From CAZOEL01 sp964578835 (GTDB lineage: Bacteria > Desulfobacterota > Syntrophobacteria > Syntrophobacterales > Syntrophobacteraceae), in assembly GCA_964578835.1 (NCBI GenBank), contig CAZOEL010000016.1, forward strand, positions 1-64,000: a DNA stretch of 64,000 bases, written 5' to 3'. The notes under the pieces were generated by a model that worked only from the letters and a program-made list of their open reading frames with translations, had not been told where the DNA came from and did not search any database. Each line of letters opens with the position of its first letter. Position 1 is the first letter of the stretch. Both the position numbers and the translations under genes were made by a program. Positions 8,934-18,100 of the stretch are shown in pieces.

Positions 8934-9650
8934 ATGGCATGGACAGTGCGCGCTTTTAGATCAATCTCCATAGTATTGCTTTTGATTGCCCTGGGGCTGG
9001 GGAGCGGCCTCGGCTACAGCGTGTACACGCTCGACAAGGAGCGCAAGGCGAATGAGCAGCTGGTGAAAGGGCTTGAAAAGAAACTAGCCAACGAGCAACA
9101 GAAGGTCAAAGAATCCAAGTCTCGCATCTCGAACCTCGAGGGCCAGAACCGCGCCGTTCAAAATCAGCTCGCAAAAGCGCAGGAAGAGAAGAGCGCTGTC
9201 GAGGAAGAGGTCAAAGGGCTTCAGGGAAAGCTCGTTGCCGCGGAAACGAGCCTCAAAGAGCTTGCCGACGCGCAGACGTCGCTGAAAGCCGGTTGTGCGG
9301 CTTTGGAGAAGCAATATACCGAAGCGGCCAAAGCTCAAGTCGAGGAAATTGCAAGCCAGTTCAAGAAGCGCTATGAAGCCGCCGTTGAGCAGATGAACGA
9401 ACAAAAAGGGGTGCTTGAAGCGTCCCTCAAAGGCACAAAGGAAAGCCTCGACCAGTGTAGAAGCAACAATCAAAGCCTAGGCGCGATCTCCAAAGAGTTG
9501 CTGCAAAAATATGAAAACAAGGGCTTTTTTCAAAGAGCCGTGGAGAACGAGCCCTTGACGCAGTTCAAGAAAATCGAGCTGGAAAAGCTCGTACAGGAAT
9601 ACTCCCACAAGATCGACGACCAGATGGTGAAGGCGGAGAAGAGCAAATGA
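8934..9650 (+). CDS. Membrane-anchored coiled-coil protein, unknown function
   Basis: The 238-residue protein has one N-terminal membrane helix (about 10-30) and then a long coiled coil (about 35-150) rich in E, K, Q and A heptads. The C-terminal segment looks conserved rather than simple (C-R-S-N-N-Q-S-L-G; L-L-Q-K-Y-E-N-K-G-F-F; E-P-L-T-Q-F-K-K-I-E-L-E-K-L-V). It has the shape of a periplasmic rod or spacer. It starts 14 nt after the porin gene and closes the operon, so it may bridge the inner-membrane motor to the outer-membrane barrels. I do not recognise a named family. Confidence 0.75.
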   Translation: MAWTVRAFRSISIVLLLIALGLGSGLGYSVYTLDKERKANEQLVKGLEKKLANEQQKVKESKSRISNLEGQNRAVQNQLAKAQEEKSAVEEEVKGLQGKLVAAETSLKELADAQTSLKAGCAALEKQYTEAAKAQVEEIASQFKKRYEAAVEQMNEQKGVLEASLKGTKESLDQCRSNNQSLGAISKELLQKYENKGFFQRAVENEPLTQFKKIELEKLVQEYSHKIDDQMVKAEKSK

Positions 9651-9701
9651 GGGCTTCGTTATTTTTGGCTAGACCCCCACAAGCAGTTTATTTCACATAA
9701 C

Positions 9702-9745
9702 CTTAAGATGCGCGACATAATCTCGTAACATTCATCTGCTATAGT
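9702..9745 (+). promoter_or_regulatory. Pho-box-like promoter ahead of a structured RNA
   Basis: Three 11-bp units start CTTAAGA (9702), CGACATA (9713) and CGTAACA (9724), followed by an extended -10, CTGCTATAGT, with TATAGT at 9740-9745. The segment from 9713 is strikingly like the minus-strand site at 35705-35673: CGACATAA, then GTAAC, then CTGCTAT at identical spacing. Transcription should start near 9752. Confidence 0.6.
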
Positions 9746-9751
9746 CCATCC

Positions 9752-9925
9752 AAAACGTAAGGGAAGCCATCTTCAAGGACGCATCGAAGGCGGCGAAGAT
9801 GGCTTGGAACAAACCAACCCGTACTCAGGAACCTAACTTTTGGGTCCTTCGCTGACCTGAGATCCTCAGGGAACAGGAAGCCCAAATCAAGAGCTCCAAA
9901 GCTCTTGGTTTGGGCTTTTCTTTTT
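9752..9925 (+). ncRNA. Candidate structured small RNA or attenuated leader
   Basis: There is no plausible reading frame here, but the stretch is dense in hairpins. AAGCCATCTTC (9764-9774) pairs perfectly with GAAGATGGCTT (9795-9805). CTCAGG/CCTGAG and a nested CCTGAGATCCTCAGG follow, and the unit ends in a very strong terminator (9878-9925). Preceded by a Pho-box-like promoter, it would give an RNA of about 170 nt. It could instead be a long attenuated leader of the 10317 gene. I match it to no known family. Confidence 0.45.
9878..9925 (+). terminator. Strong intrinsic terminator
   Basis: An 18-bp stem, AAGCCCAAATCAAGAGCT (9878-9895) with AGCTCTTGGTTTGGGCTT (9900-9917), has one wobble pair, a CCAA loop and a T-rich tail (9916-9925). 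Confidence 0.85.
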
Positions 9926-10194
9926 GGGCCTCCGGCCCTGAGCGAGCCGACTGCTCATCCGCTCATCGAGAGCGATGCGAGCGCAAAGGCTTCGCACGTC
10001 TGCAAGATCGACAGGGTACTTTGCTGTCCCGATCCATATCGGAAACAGAAAGCCCGAGTAAGAAGAGAGCCCGGCTGGCTTCCGCAGAGCCTGTGCTTCA
10101 GCCGGCGCACGGAAAGGAGGTGTAGCGAGAGAGTCTTACTTGTGGTGAGTTTCTAGAGGAATCCGCAACAAACGTTTTGTAAGTCACAGCTCTT
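9926..10194 (+). other. Intergenic stretch without recognised content
   Basis: Between the terminator and the GEMM-like element I see no convincing gene; short open frames here lack ribosome sites and protein-like composition. An AAGGAGG at about 10112-10118 is not followed by a sensible start. Confidence 0.5.
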
Positions 10195-10198
10195 CAGA

Positions 10199-10275
10199 AA
10201 AAGCCAAAGCCCGGGCAACCGGGTGACGGAAAGCCAACGGGTGCCGCGCAGTGCGGGACGGCCGGGTTGCCTGAG
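10199..10275 (+). promoter_or_regulatory. Candidate GEMM / cyclic-di-GMP-I-like riboswitch
   Basis: Conserved-looking blocks occur in GEMM order. A short stem CCCGG-GCAA-CCGGG with a GNRA loop (10210-10223) comes first. TGACGGAAAGCCAACGGGT, close to the GACGCAAAGCCA-YGGGT signature, follows. A CCGC-GCAGT-GCGG hairpin comes next, and GACGGCCGGGTTGCC, close to GACAGCCGGGTTGCC, closes it. GGCAACC and GGTTGCC could also pair as an outer stem. It sits about 45 nt before a sortable surface-protein gene, a setting where c-di-GMP switches are common. The 5' side deviates from consensus (GCCAAAG rather than GGCAAA), so ligand and class are uncertain. Confidence 0.5.
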
Positions 10276-10316
10276 AGAAAATTGGAAACGATTTTCATAC
10301 TCAGGAGGTTTTCAAA

Positions 10317-11099
10317 ATGCAGTTGAAGAAAAAAGTGATGGGTGCTCTTTTCGCATCGGCTTTCATGGTTTGCGGCGCAGTTGGTCAGGCAGCCGCGTAT
10401 TTTGAGCAAGGCGCTTTCGCGATTGGCGTCTATTTCGATGAGCCATCCCAAACCAAAAACGAAGTGATGATAGATACGGGCTACAGGTGGGACTCTAACT
10501 ACAATGTCCAAATGCAGACGATTGCTCCAGTAGGAAGCGTCAGCTATGCCGATTTCGGCTTGTCGAATTGGAGTGGCTTAAGACTCGGTGCGGTCGCTAC
10601 TTCTGGGCTCAATTATGAAACTGGTGTTGGCGACTATTGGTTCGCATCTTCATCTGCAACAGATCCTAAAGCCTCCGGTATGGGTGCCATAGCCTTCGAA
10701 AACTCAGTCAATCAAGCCTTGACGACTCACAGTGGATCTAGCAGTTACAAAAGTGTTATGGGGCCGACTTATGGCTGGTATAACCTTTTGCAGTATAACT
10801 ATGGACAATTCACAGATCCGCTTGACCTCAACTTGTCGGCGCTCAACAGTCAAGAGAGTGTAGAAGTATATATCTACCACTATGTAACCAGCGTAGTTGA
10901 CTGGGACACCGGTGAACTTGCCGCTAACCTTGTAGCCGGCAACGGTACTGACTATGCCGCCAAGCTTATCGTCTATGCTGATGGCCATGTTGTACTCGAT
11001 GCTGCTTCTGGAGCTCCTGCAGTTCCCATCCCCGGAGCAGTGTGGCTTTTTGGATCTGGCCTTCTTGGCCTGGTAGGCATTCGCAGAAGAAACAGCTAG
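10317..11099 (+). CDS. Secreted protein with VPxPA/PEP-CTERM-type sorting tail
   Basis: The 260-residue protein has a signal peptide ending near A-A-A-Y and a C-terminal sorting signal: V-P-I-P-G-A-V-W-L-F-G-S-G, then a hydrophobic helix and R-R-R. This matches the VPLPA/PEP-CTERM tripartite signal recognised by exosortases, and an XrtD-type exosortase is encoded at 52159-53778. The middle region is polar, rich in Ser, Tyr and Asn, with no domain I recognise. AGGAGG lies 7-8 nt before the ATG. The gene probably responds to the element at 10199-10275. Its fate is cleavage at the tail and retention in the outer layer or EPS. Confidence 0.8.
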   Translation: MQLKKKVMGALFASAFMVCGAVGQAAAYFEQGAFAIGVYFDEPSQTKNEVMIDTGYRWDSNYNVQMQTIAPVGSVSYADFGLSNWSGLRLGAVATSGLNYETGVGDYWFASSSATDPKASGMGAIAFENSVNQALTTHSGSSSYKSVMGPTYGWYNLLQYNYGQFTDPLDLNLSALNSQESVEVYIYHYVTSVVDWDTGELAANLVAGNGTDYAAKLIVYADGHVVLDAASGAPAVPIPGAVWLFGSGLLGLVGIRRRNS

Positions 11100-11111
11100 T
11101 CTTCGATATTG

Positions 11112-11129
11112 GGGGGAGACTTCTCCCCC
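11112..11129 (+). terminator. Short GC hairpin after the sorting-tail gene
   Basis: GGGGGAG (11112-11118) and CTCCCCC (11123-11129) form a 7-bp stem with an ACTT loop. No U-tract follows, so it is at best a partial terminator or an mRNA-stabilising hairpin between two cotranscribed genes. Confidence 0.35.
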
Positions 11130-11198
11130 TGTGCGCGAATTCAATTTGAGTCTCATTAGAGCGCATACACAGAAAAGAAACCTTTAAGGAGAAATAAG

Positions 11199-12677
11199 AT
11201 GAAATTTGGAAAGACCATGAAGTCGTTTGTTGTTGGCGCTTCCATAGCTGCGATGGTCTCACCTGCGATGGCGACCAACTATGACATCAACATTTACGGC
11301 GCTTCCGCTCAGTTCACCTTTTGGCAAGACACGGCCAACGATTTTCTTACGAATGGCGGACCGGCTTGCACCAGTACAACTTCATCCGTTTCTAGCGATA
11401 AGAAGCATGGAATAACTATCGGAACCGGTTGCACCGGTTTGGTGGGTGGCGGCACCCATACGGTGACGATCCGCTACAGTTCGAAAGCATCCTATGACGG
11501 TATTGAAGCCGTACGCGGCTTTGACCGATGGAACAGCACTGCCTGTGATACGACTGCCCCCTATTATTCCGCCGACTATCGTGAAATGTGTGACACCGTA
11601 CCTTGCACATCGCTTACCTGTCAGGATGTCACGATCGGCGCCTCTGACGTTGCAGGCGCCACGTTCAGGCAGTCGAGCAACGGTAACTTGAAAGGCCATT
11701 TGGGTGGTGGTACGATTTCACGAGCATTTGGTACGGATGCGACCAACACCGTCTATACCGATGGGCTTACCGCCGATCAACCAATCGTGGTTCCTTTTGG
11801 CTTCTTCGCCAATAACAAAGTCACCAAAAAGATATGCCTTGAGCCTACGCCCGATCAGCATGTGACCGCCCATAAGGCAATATCTAAATGGGGCTATGAG
11901 TGTGTGCCTGATGGGAATGGCAACTCTGCTGAGTGTATCGGCTACTTCAAATGCGTTGGTGGCGTCTGCTCCGGTGGCGTAAACGCTAACGCTGCCTGCA
12001 CAACGGCCACACAGTGCCCGGATATCGCGCTTGAGAATACGAGCTGCAAAGCTATGCCGCTCGACAACATCAGCAGACCGATGGCCGTTTTGATCTATTC
12101 AGGTAAGATTGACAACTGGAGTAAGTTCGGTCCGTCTTTCGAGAATAGAAAGATTGTTGCTTGTCTTCGCCATGCGGGCTCCGGAACGCACGCTACGATC
12201 GATGCTTCAATTATGAACAATAGCGGTCTTTCCCTTTTGACGCTCCAGAACATTTCTGGTTTAGGCGGACCTGTAACGTGGTTCAACGATGGTTCGTCCG
12301 ATATGATGAAATGTATCAATGAGAATGGCGGAAAGACTGACGGAACCACTCTTTACGGAGCAATCGGCTATGCCGATTCCGACCAATTGGCCGATGTGAA
12401 CAATAATTACCCGAACGTTCACTCTGTCAAATACGAGGGTCAGGAGCCCCTTCGCAAGAACATTTCCAACTGTGAATACACTTTCTGGTCAGCTCAGTGG
12501 CTCTTCACCGACGCCGTTGAGATCAACGCGGACCCTGTTATTGCTGATATCAAATCCGACCTGATTGCCTATGCTTCTAATCCCGCCAAGATCCCCGCTT
12601 CCAAGAGAGATTACTGGGCAGCTAAGGATGAGCTTAGGTGTAAGAAGACTAACGACTTCTCGTTCCCAAAACCGTAA
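11199..12677 (+). CDS. PstS-like periplasmic or surface binding protein with Cys-rich insertion
   Basis: After a signal peptide (cleavage near P-A-M-A) the mature chain begins N-I-Y-G-A-S-A-Q-F, like the GAGA/S-x-F opening of PstS phosphate-binding proteins. Downstream, I-Y-S-G-K-I-D-N-W-S and A-G-S-G-T-H-A-T match the PstS SGKI-x-NW and GSGT ligand-loop motifs. At 492 residues it is much longer than PstS (about 350). The extra length includes cysteine-rich insertions (F-K-C-V-G-G-V-C-S-G-G, A-A-C-T-T-A-T-Q-C-P-D) that suggest disulfides and an extracytoplasmic life. No pstCAB genes are encoded here, so it may capture rather than import its ligand. AAGGAG precedes the ATG, and a clean terminator follows. 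Confidence 0.65.
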   Translation: MKFGKTMKSFVVGASIAAMVSPAMATNYDINIYGASAQFTFWQDTANDFLTNGGPACTSTTSSVSSDKKHGITIGTGCTGLVGGGTHTVTIRYSSKASYDGIEAVRGFDRWNSTACDTTAPYYSADYREMCDTVPCTSLTCQDVTIGASDVAGATFRQSSNGNLKGHLGGGTISRAFGTDATNTVYTDGLTADQPIVVPFGFFANNKVTKKICLEPTPDQHVTAHKAISKWGYECVPDGNGNSAECIGYFKCVGGVCSGGVNANAACTTATQCPDIALENTSCKAMPLDNISRPMAVLIYSGKIDNWSKFGPSFENRKIVACLRHAGSGTHATIDASIMNNSGLSLLTLQNISGLGGPVTWFNDGSSDMMKCINENGGKTDGTTLYGAIGYADSDQLADVNNNYPNVHSVKYEGQEPLRKNISNCEYTFWSAQWLFTDAVEINADPVIADIKSDLIAYASNPAKIPASKRDYWAAKDELRCKKTNDFSFPKP

Positions 12678-12752
12678 GTCGGCTCGTGGGGATGGGGTGA
12701 TGTGACCTCGTCCCCGGTGCGAACCCTGTTTTTCGAAATGCATAGCTGCCGA

Positions 12753-12781
12753 GGACCCGGTGCTTTACCGGGTCCTTTTTT
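12753..12781 (+). terminator. Intrinsic terminator after the PstS-like gene
   Basis: GGACCCGGT (12753-12761), a GCTTT loop, ACCGGGTCC (12767-12775) and TTTTTT (12776-12781) form a textbook terminator. Confidence 0.9.
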
Positions 12782-12791
12782 GTCGTGAAAA

Positions 12792-12825
12792 GTTCACCTG
12801 GGCGTAACGGATTTTCCACCATTGT
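12792..12825 (+). promoter_or_regulatory. Weak Pho-box-like promoter candidate for the FKBP-tpsA unit
   Basis: A CGTAACG core (12803-12809) follows GTTCACC (12792-12798) at 11 bp, but the best -10 candidate, CATTGT (12820-12825), is poor and one base off the spacing seen at the other sites. Some promoter is expected here, because the preceding gene ends in a terminator. Confidence 0.25.
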
Positions 12826-12951
12826 TGTGTTATTCAACTCCGGCCGGCATGCGATGAGATGAATATGGGAGAATGTCTCGCGGTGCGCGGCTATGGCCTT
12901 GTGCGGTTCTTTGATGAATATCATGTCACGAGCAGTGAGGAGTGAAGGTCC

Positions 12952-13782
12952 ATGTTGTTTCGAAAACTCGTTAAGCCATTGGTCATAGGGGGGGTGGTCA
13001 TATTGTGCGCCTCATCAACCGCCTACTGTGTTGCCGCCGCGGAGGCGGAGGGCTCCGTTCGACCGGCTACCGTCGATATCCAGTACGTTTGCCGGACGAA
13101 AGGCGGAGAGATCCTTGCCACAACCGATCGAAAGACGACTGAAGATCCAGGTGTGAAAAAATCGAGGCTCTTTCTTCCTCCTTCCAACTATGGCCCTGTG
13201 AGTGTAACCATTGGCGAGGAGTGCAGCGAGTGCCCTTCAGATTCCAAGACCAAGGGCCTGGCAGACTTTATTGCCGATCAACTGGCAAAGGAAGCGACCG
13301 GACTCGAGAACGGTCAGCGCCGCACTGTGACAATCAAGGCAAAAGCCCTCGAAGATCTTAAAGAAAGTGAACGCTACATCAAATTGATGCTTGTGACAAG
13401 GTACCCGAAAGAAACGGAAATGCGGAAGGCGGTGTTCGTTGAGCGCCTGAATAAGGAACCCGTAGTTGGCTTTCAGGTGAGTGATGCGGCTTTGCCCGGT
13501 GAGGTGGTGGCAGTAGAGGGTGATGAGGTGAAGATACGATTGTCGCCCAAAGATGGCGCTGAGATTGAGACTCCTTTCGGTAAAGGCCATGTTCGGGACA
13601 AAGGGACCGAGTATGAGATCGTTGAAGATGCAAAAGTTGGCGAGCTTGTGCGCACCGGGCCGCTTCTGGCAAGAATATCGGCCGTGGACGAGACGACCTT
13701 CACTCTAGATTTTGGCGAGCCTTTTGGGGGTGAGGAGCTCACATGCGATTTCTGGGTTGAAGACGCTTCGGAAAAGAAGTGA
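12952..13782 (+). CDS. Secreted FKBP/SlyD-like protein (degenerate)
   Basis: The 276-residue product has an N-terminal signal or anchor helix. A mature part follows the SlyD/FKBP layout: V-D-I-Q-Y-V-C near the start, a middle G-Q-R-R-T-V-T-I resembling the FKBP G-E-x-x-x-V block, and a late region (P-G-E-V-V-A-V-E-G-D-E-V; F-T-L-D-F-G-E-P-F-G-G) like the SlyD D-x-N-H-P-L-A-G segment. Several canonical active-site positions look altered, so isomerase activity is doubtful and chaperone function is likelier. It is 39 nt upstream of a second, better conserved FKBP and within reach of tpsA. This suggests periplasmic folding help for the exoprotein. Confidence 0.6.
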   Translation: MLFRKLVKPLVIGGVVILCASSTAYCVAAAEAEGSVRPATVDIQYVCRTKGGEILATTDRKTTEDPGVKKSRLFLPPSNYGPVSVTIGEECSECPSDSKTKGLADFIADQLAKEATGLENGQRRTVTIKAKALEDLKESERYIKLMLVTRYPKETEMRKAVFVERLNKEPVVGFQVSDAALPGEVVAVEGDEVKIRLSPKDGAEIETPFGKGHVRDKGTEYEIVEDAKVGELVRTGPLLARISAVDETTFTLDFGEPFGGEELTCDFWVEDASEKK

Positions 13783-13821
13783 TCCTGAAGCTCAACTGGT
13801 TTGAAAACGGAAGGATTTTTG

Positions 13822-15078
13822 ATGAGAAGCATTAAAAGGATCAGCGTCTTAACTGCATGTGTTTTGACCGCCACGGTGATGGCCTTGGGCGTCGCATCCC
13901 TCGATGTGACCGCATCGTCCAAAAAAAAGGACGGAGCGGTAAAAGAAACAGCCGAGAAAGCGCCCTCTGGGAGAGAAGAGTCCGAGCAAGGCGGCGCCAA
14001 AGCCTCTCAAAGCGCCGGCGCCGAAAGCATCGAGAAGGGCGACATCGTTTTGATCCACTATGCGGCGACGCTTGAAGATGGATCGCTCTATGAAACCACT
14101 CTAGAAAAGAGAGCCAAAGATCCCGGGTCGAAAAAAGCGTCATGGTATGTGGAGCCGAAAAGCTTTTCCCCCGTGCTGACGGTGGCAGGCGAAAGGGGAC
14201 CGGCGCCGGGGATTGGAGATGCTCTCCTCGGGATGAAGGCTGGGGAGCGCAAGACCGTCTCTTTGCCCGCCGAGAAGGCTTATGGCCCCGCCAATCCCTC
14301 CAACAAGCTCCAATATGCTTGTGCGAAGAAAATTCCCAAAATCATGGTCATGGATCCCGAACAGTATGTCAAGCAGTTCGGCGCATTCCCTGTTGTTGGG
14401 AATGAAGTCGAAGCCACCCCCTACTTCAAGGCGAAAATCCTGGAAGTTTCCGAGACGTCCGCGAAGCTTGAAATGCTTGCCGTAGATGGGATTAAGGAAG
14501 AGGAGAGCTTCGGGACTGCCGAGATTCACGTGCAGGGCGAAGAGATCACTATTTCGCTCGCGCCGAAGATTGGCGCTCCTTTTGAAGCCGATGGCCGAAA
14601 AGGGATTATTGAGTCTTCGGATGGGAAGAACTTCACCGTTGATTTCAACAGCCCGTTGCTTGGCAAAGCGATCTCGCTCGACCTGGAGGCTGTTTCCGTC
14701 ACGAAAGCGTCCGGCCTTTCAGGGGTTAGCCTCGACTGGCTTCAGGATCATGACAAAGGGATCGGAGTGAGCAAGGAATCTGGCAAGCCCTGCGTGCTCG
14801 TTCTTTACGCCGGATGGTGCAAGTGGTCCAAAAAGCTCCTGGATGAAAGCTTCAACGATCCTCGTATCCGAATGCTCAAGGATAAATTCGTTTGGGTCAA
14901 AGTGGATTCCGACTCGCAAAAGAAATACAAGGAGCAGTACAGCCAGCAGGGATTTCCTCTCGTCGTGCTCCTGTCGCCTAACGGAAAGCCGGAAGAGAAG
15001 GTGGAAGGCTTCACGGACGCACAATCCCTTTACAGCAGTCTATCGGATTTCCTCAAGAACATGGATGGCCGTAGTTGA
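13822..15078 (+). CDS. FKBP-type peptidyl-prolyl isomerase fused to a thioredoxin-like domain
   Basis: ATG 13822 follows AAGGA and opens a signal peptide; a TTG at 13801 is less likely. A low-complexity linker (about 35-70) precedes an FKBP/SlyD domain: I-V-L-I-H-Y-A-A-T-L-E-D-G-S, G-I-G-D-A-L-L-G-M-K-A-G-E, E-K-A-Y-G. A long insert or flap leads to F-T-V-D-F-N-S-P-L-L-G-K. The last 120 residues form a thioredoxin-like domain with L-Y-A-G-W-C332-K-W-S-K. A single cysteine replaces CxxC, so it may act as a reductase of mixed disulfides or a chaperone rather than an oxidase. A cis-proline-like G-F-P-L-V-V is present. It lies 55 nt before tpsA, which argues for a dedicated periplasmic folding factor. 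Confidence 0.75.
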   Translation: MRSIKRISVLTACVLTATVMALGVASLDVTASSKKKDGAVKETAEKAPSGREESEQGGAKASQSAGAESIEKGDIVLIHYAATLEDGSLYETTLEKRAKDPGSKKASWYVEPKSFSPVLTVAGERGPAPGIGDALLGMKAGERKTVSLPAEKAYGPANPSNKLQYACAKKIPKIMVMDPEQYVKQFGAFPVVGNEVEATPYFKAKILEVSETSAKLEMLAVDGIKEEESFGTAEIHVQGEEITISLAPKIGAPFEADGRKGIIESSDGKNFTVDFNSPLLGKAISLDLEAVSVTKASGLSGVSLDWLQDHDKGIGVSKESGKPCVLVLYAGWCKWSKKLLDESFNDPRIRMLKDKFVWVKVDSDSQKKYKEQYSQQGFPLVVLLSPNGKPEEKVEGFTDAQSLYSSLSDFLKNMDGRS

Positions 15079-15133
15079 TGTGGACTTTCCTGTCTTGAAT
15101 CCAGTTTCGGGCGGTCACAGAAGGAGTAAGGTA

Positions 15134-18100
15134 ATGCGACGAAGTCTTGTTTGCGGGTCTCTGGTTGTTGGTCTTATTGCATTTGTGCTTCCGGCGTTGA
15201 GAGCGGCTCAGATCCCCGGGTTGAAGACTTCGGTTCCCAATCTCACACCGCCAGTGGCAAACGAACTGCCCGTGCCGAAGCCCGGCGGCATTGTGCAGGG
15301 AGCAGTTATCAAGTTCCCGAACGCTTCCGGCGGCTCCAGCAGTTCGCCCGGTCTTGTGGTCGAACAGAGCGACCCCAAAGCCATTATCGATTGGTCCTCG
15401 TTCAATATCGGTAGAGACGCCTGGACTCACTTCGACCAGCAGGGACACGCCAACTGGATGGCCTTGAACCGGATCTATGACCGAAACCCGAGCCAGATTT
15501 TCGGAAAGCTCACCGCGGACGGCAAGATCTATCTCGTTAACCAGAACGGGATACTTTTCGGTCCTTCCTCGAAGGTAAATGTCTCATCTCTCACAGCATC
15601 CGCCTTGAACATCAAAGATGATGACTTTCTTGCAGGACGGTTGAATTTCAAAAAAGAGAATTATCAGGAGAGATCGGACTGGGATGCTATCACTCTCTTC
15701 GTAGCCAACCGGGGCGTCATTACAACCGAAAAAGCAGGGTCTGTTTTTCTCATTGCAGATAACGTCGAGAACCAGGGGCTCATCGAGTCGCCTTTCGGGC
15801 AGATAGGGCTTGCGGCTGGGACGGAAGTGTCGATTTATTCCGATTCCTCCCAAGACCTCGGATTGAGGGTTAAGGTCACGGATACGCCCGGCAACGCCTG
15901 GAACCTCGAGAGCGGAGCGCTCGTCGCAGACAGCGGCTTGATCGGAATGTATGGCGCCATCGTCGAGCAGGACGGTCTTGCGAAGAGCATGGTGACTGTG
16001 AAGCGAACCGGCATGATCGAGCTTCTTGCCGCAGAGAAGATCATCACGGGGAAGAATAGCCTCACAACCTGCATTGTTACTGATTCGAACGAATTGGTTC
16101 ACAGCTCTTTCGAATTCGAAGGCGGCCGGATCGTAATGTCCGGACTGGTTCCTTCGAGCACGGAGGGCGTCGGGACCATTGAGCATTATGGCGTACTCTA
16201 CGCGCCTTCAGGGAATATCAAGCTTTATGCCAAGGACAGGGCTTTTTTCGAATCCGGAAGCCTGATCAGCGTGGCTGGCAACTGGACAAAAAAGCCTCTT
16301 GGCGCCAACACTCTCGACGTGCAGCTCAACAGTGTCGAGCTCAGTGACGACTATGGTCAGAAGACGGGCAATCTCAAGGGTGAGACCCTTACCATTTACG
16401 GCCTCACGGGCTCAGCTATAGGAAACGTATCCGGCTATCTCAAAAACGAGCAGCAGACCGCCAGGGAAAAGAGCACCTTCGGGGGCGATATCCTCGTTAA
16501 CGTCACCTCGGGGGATATCATCATAAAAGATGGGGCGGTCTTTGATTTTTCGGGCGGCGGCATCAAATACGGGAACGGGATTCTCGACACGACCAAGCTT
16601 CTTTCGGGCAATACTCTCTATGATATAGCGGATGCGCCGCAGTGGCTTCAATACGATAAAATCATCGACGGCAAGCACACTGCCGGCGAAGGAAAATACT
16701 ACGGAGTTTCACACGGAGGCGCGAACCCCCTCGGGAATTACAGCTCGGGTTATGTGCAAGGCGACGACGCCGGCTCGCTCACATTGGTCGGAAAGCAAGT
16801 CGTGCTCGATGGGACTCTGAATGGATCTGCTACCCGCGGTTACTACCAGCGCCTTGCTGAGGACGCCGTAGACTCCAATGGCGACTTGCTCGCTCGAGGC
16901 CTGAGGATGCCCGATGGAGGCTCGCTGACGCTCGGCGTATTATCCGGGGTCAAGGGTGATTACCACTATCTGGACAACATATTGGAGAGCGTGGTCATTC
17001 AAAAGGAAGTCGCTTCCCTTGGAGCGACCTTCTCCGCTTCCGACCAACTTCCTCAAACAGTGGATGGTGGCTGCACAACGTATCTTTCTTCCGACAAGCT
17101 CAGCAGCTCCGGCCTTTCCCACCTGAATATAGGCGTCAATCTCGGCGTCAGAATCGAGGAGGGCGCCAAGTTGAGCCTGCTGCGTGGCGGCTCCTTCGAA
17201 GTCAATAGCAGACGAATCGAGCATTACGGAGAGATAAGCATCGCGGGAGGAGATGTGCTCTTCACGCTCGCCGATAATGTCACAACCGACCCTGAGATCG
17301 AGCTCAAAGAGAACCTGCGTTTCGTAGATCTCGACGAGAGAATCTACCTAGCTTCTGGAAGCAAGATTTCCGTGCAGGGTGAGAAGGTTGACAACTCCCT
17401 TGTCGGCAAAACGGGCAAAGCTTCCCTTGCCTTCGGGCTCAAAGATGGTGGGGAAGTGTCGCTTTATGATTATACGACAACCGGAGATGGGGTGATCGTG
17501 AGGCCTTCCGCCGTCATAGACGTCAGTGGGGGCTATCAGATCAATAGCAAGGGCAAAGTCAGCGGCGGGGATGCCGGAGCCCTTAAAATAGCGGGACAGG
17601 CCATATCCCTCGAAGGCGATCTACGCGGTTATTCGCTTCTCGGCAGTGAGGGCGGGGCTATCAGTCTTCTGGCCAAGAACGTTACGATTGCAAACAATCC
17701 CATTTTGTTGCCCGAGGACTTTGGTGCGGGTTCTAGTCTGGAAGGCGGCTACAGAGAAAACATGACGCTTGGCGGCGATTATCTCCAGCCGACCGGCTTC
17801 ACCGATATCAAGATACAGAGCTTCTATGATGTGAACTTTGAGCAGGGCGTTACCCTTGCGCCCTCACTGGTCAAAATGGCCGATCCGACCCCGGCCTGCA
17901 GCGTGAGCTCGCTCAAGAATCAGAACAGCATGACCGCCTCCGGCTCTGCTGGGCTTGACATTGCCGCTGGTCTCGTGACCGTATCCTCTGAGCTCTTGGG
18001 ATCTTCTTCGATAAAGATTGGGGCCGGTGTGGGGATGGTGAAGCAGGCTGACGAAGACAGCAAGCATCTCAACGCTATGATCGTTCTTTCCGAGAATTCG

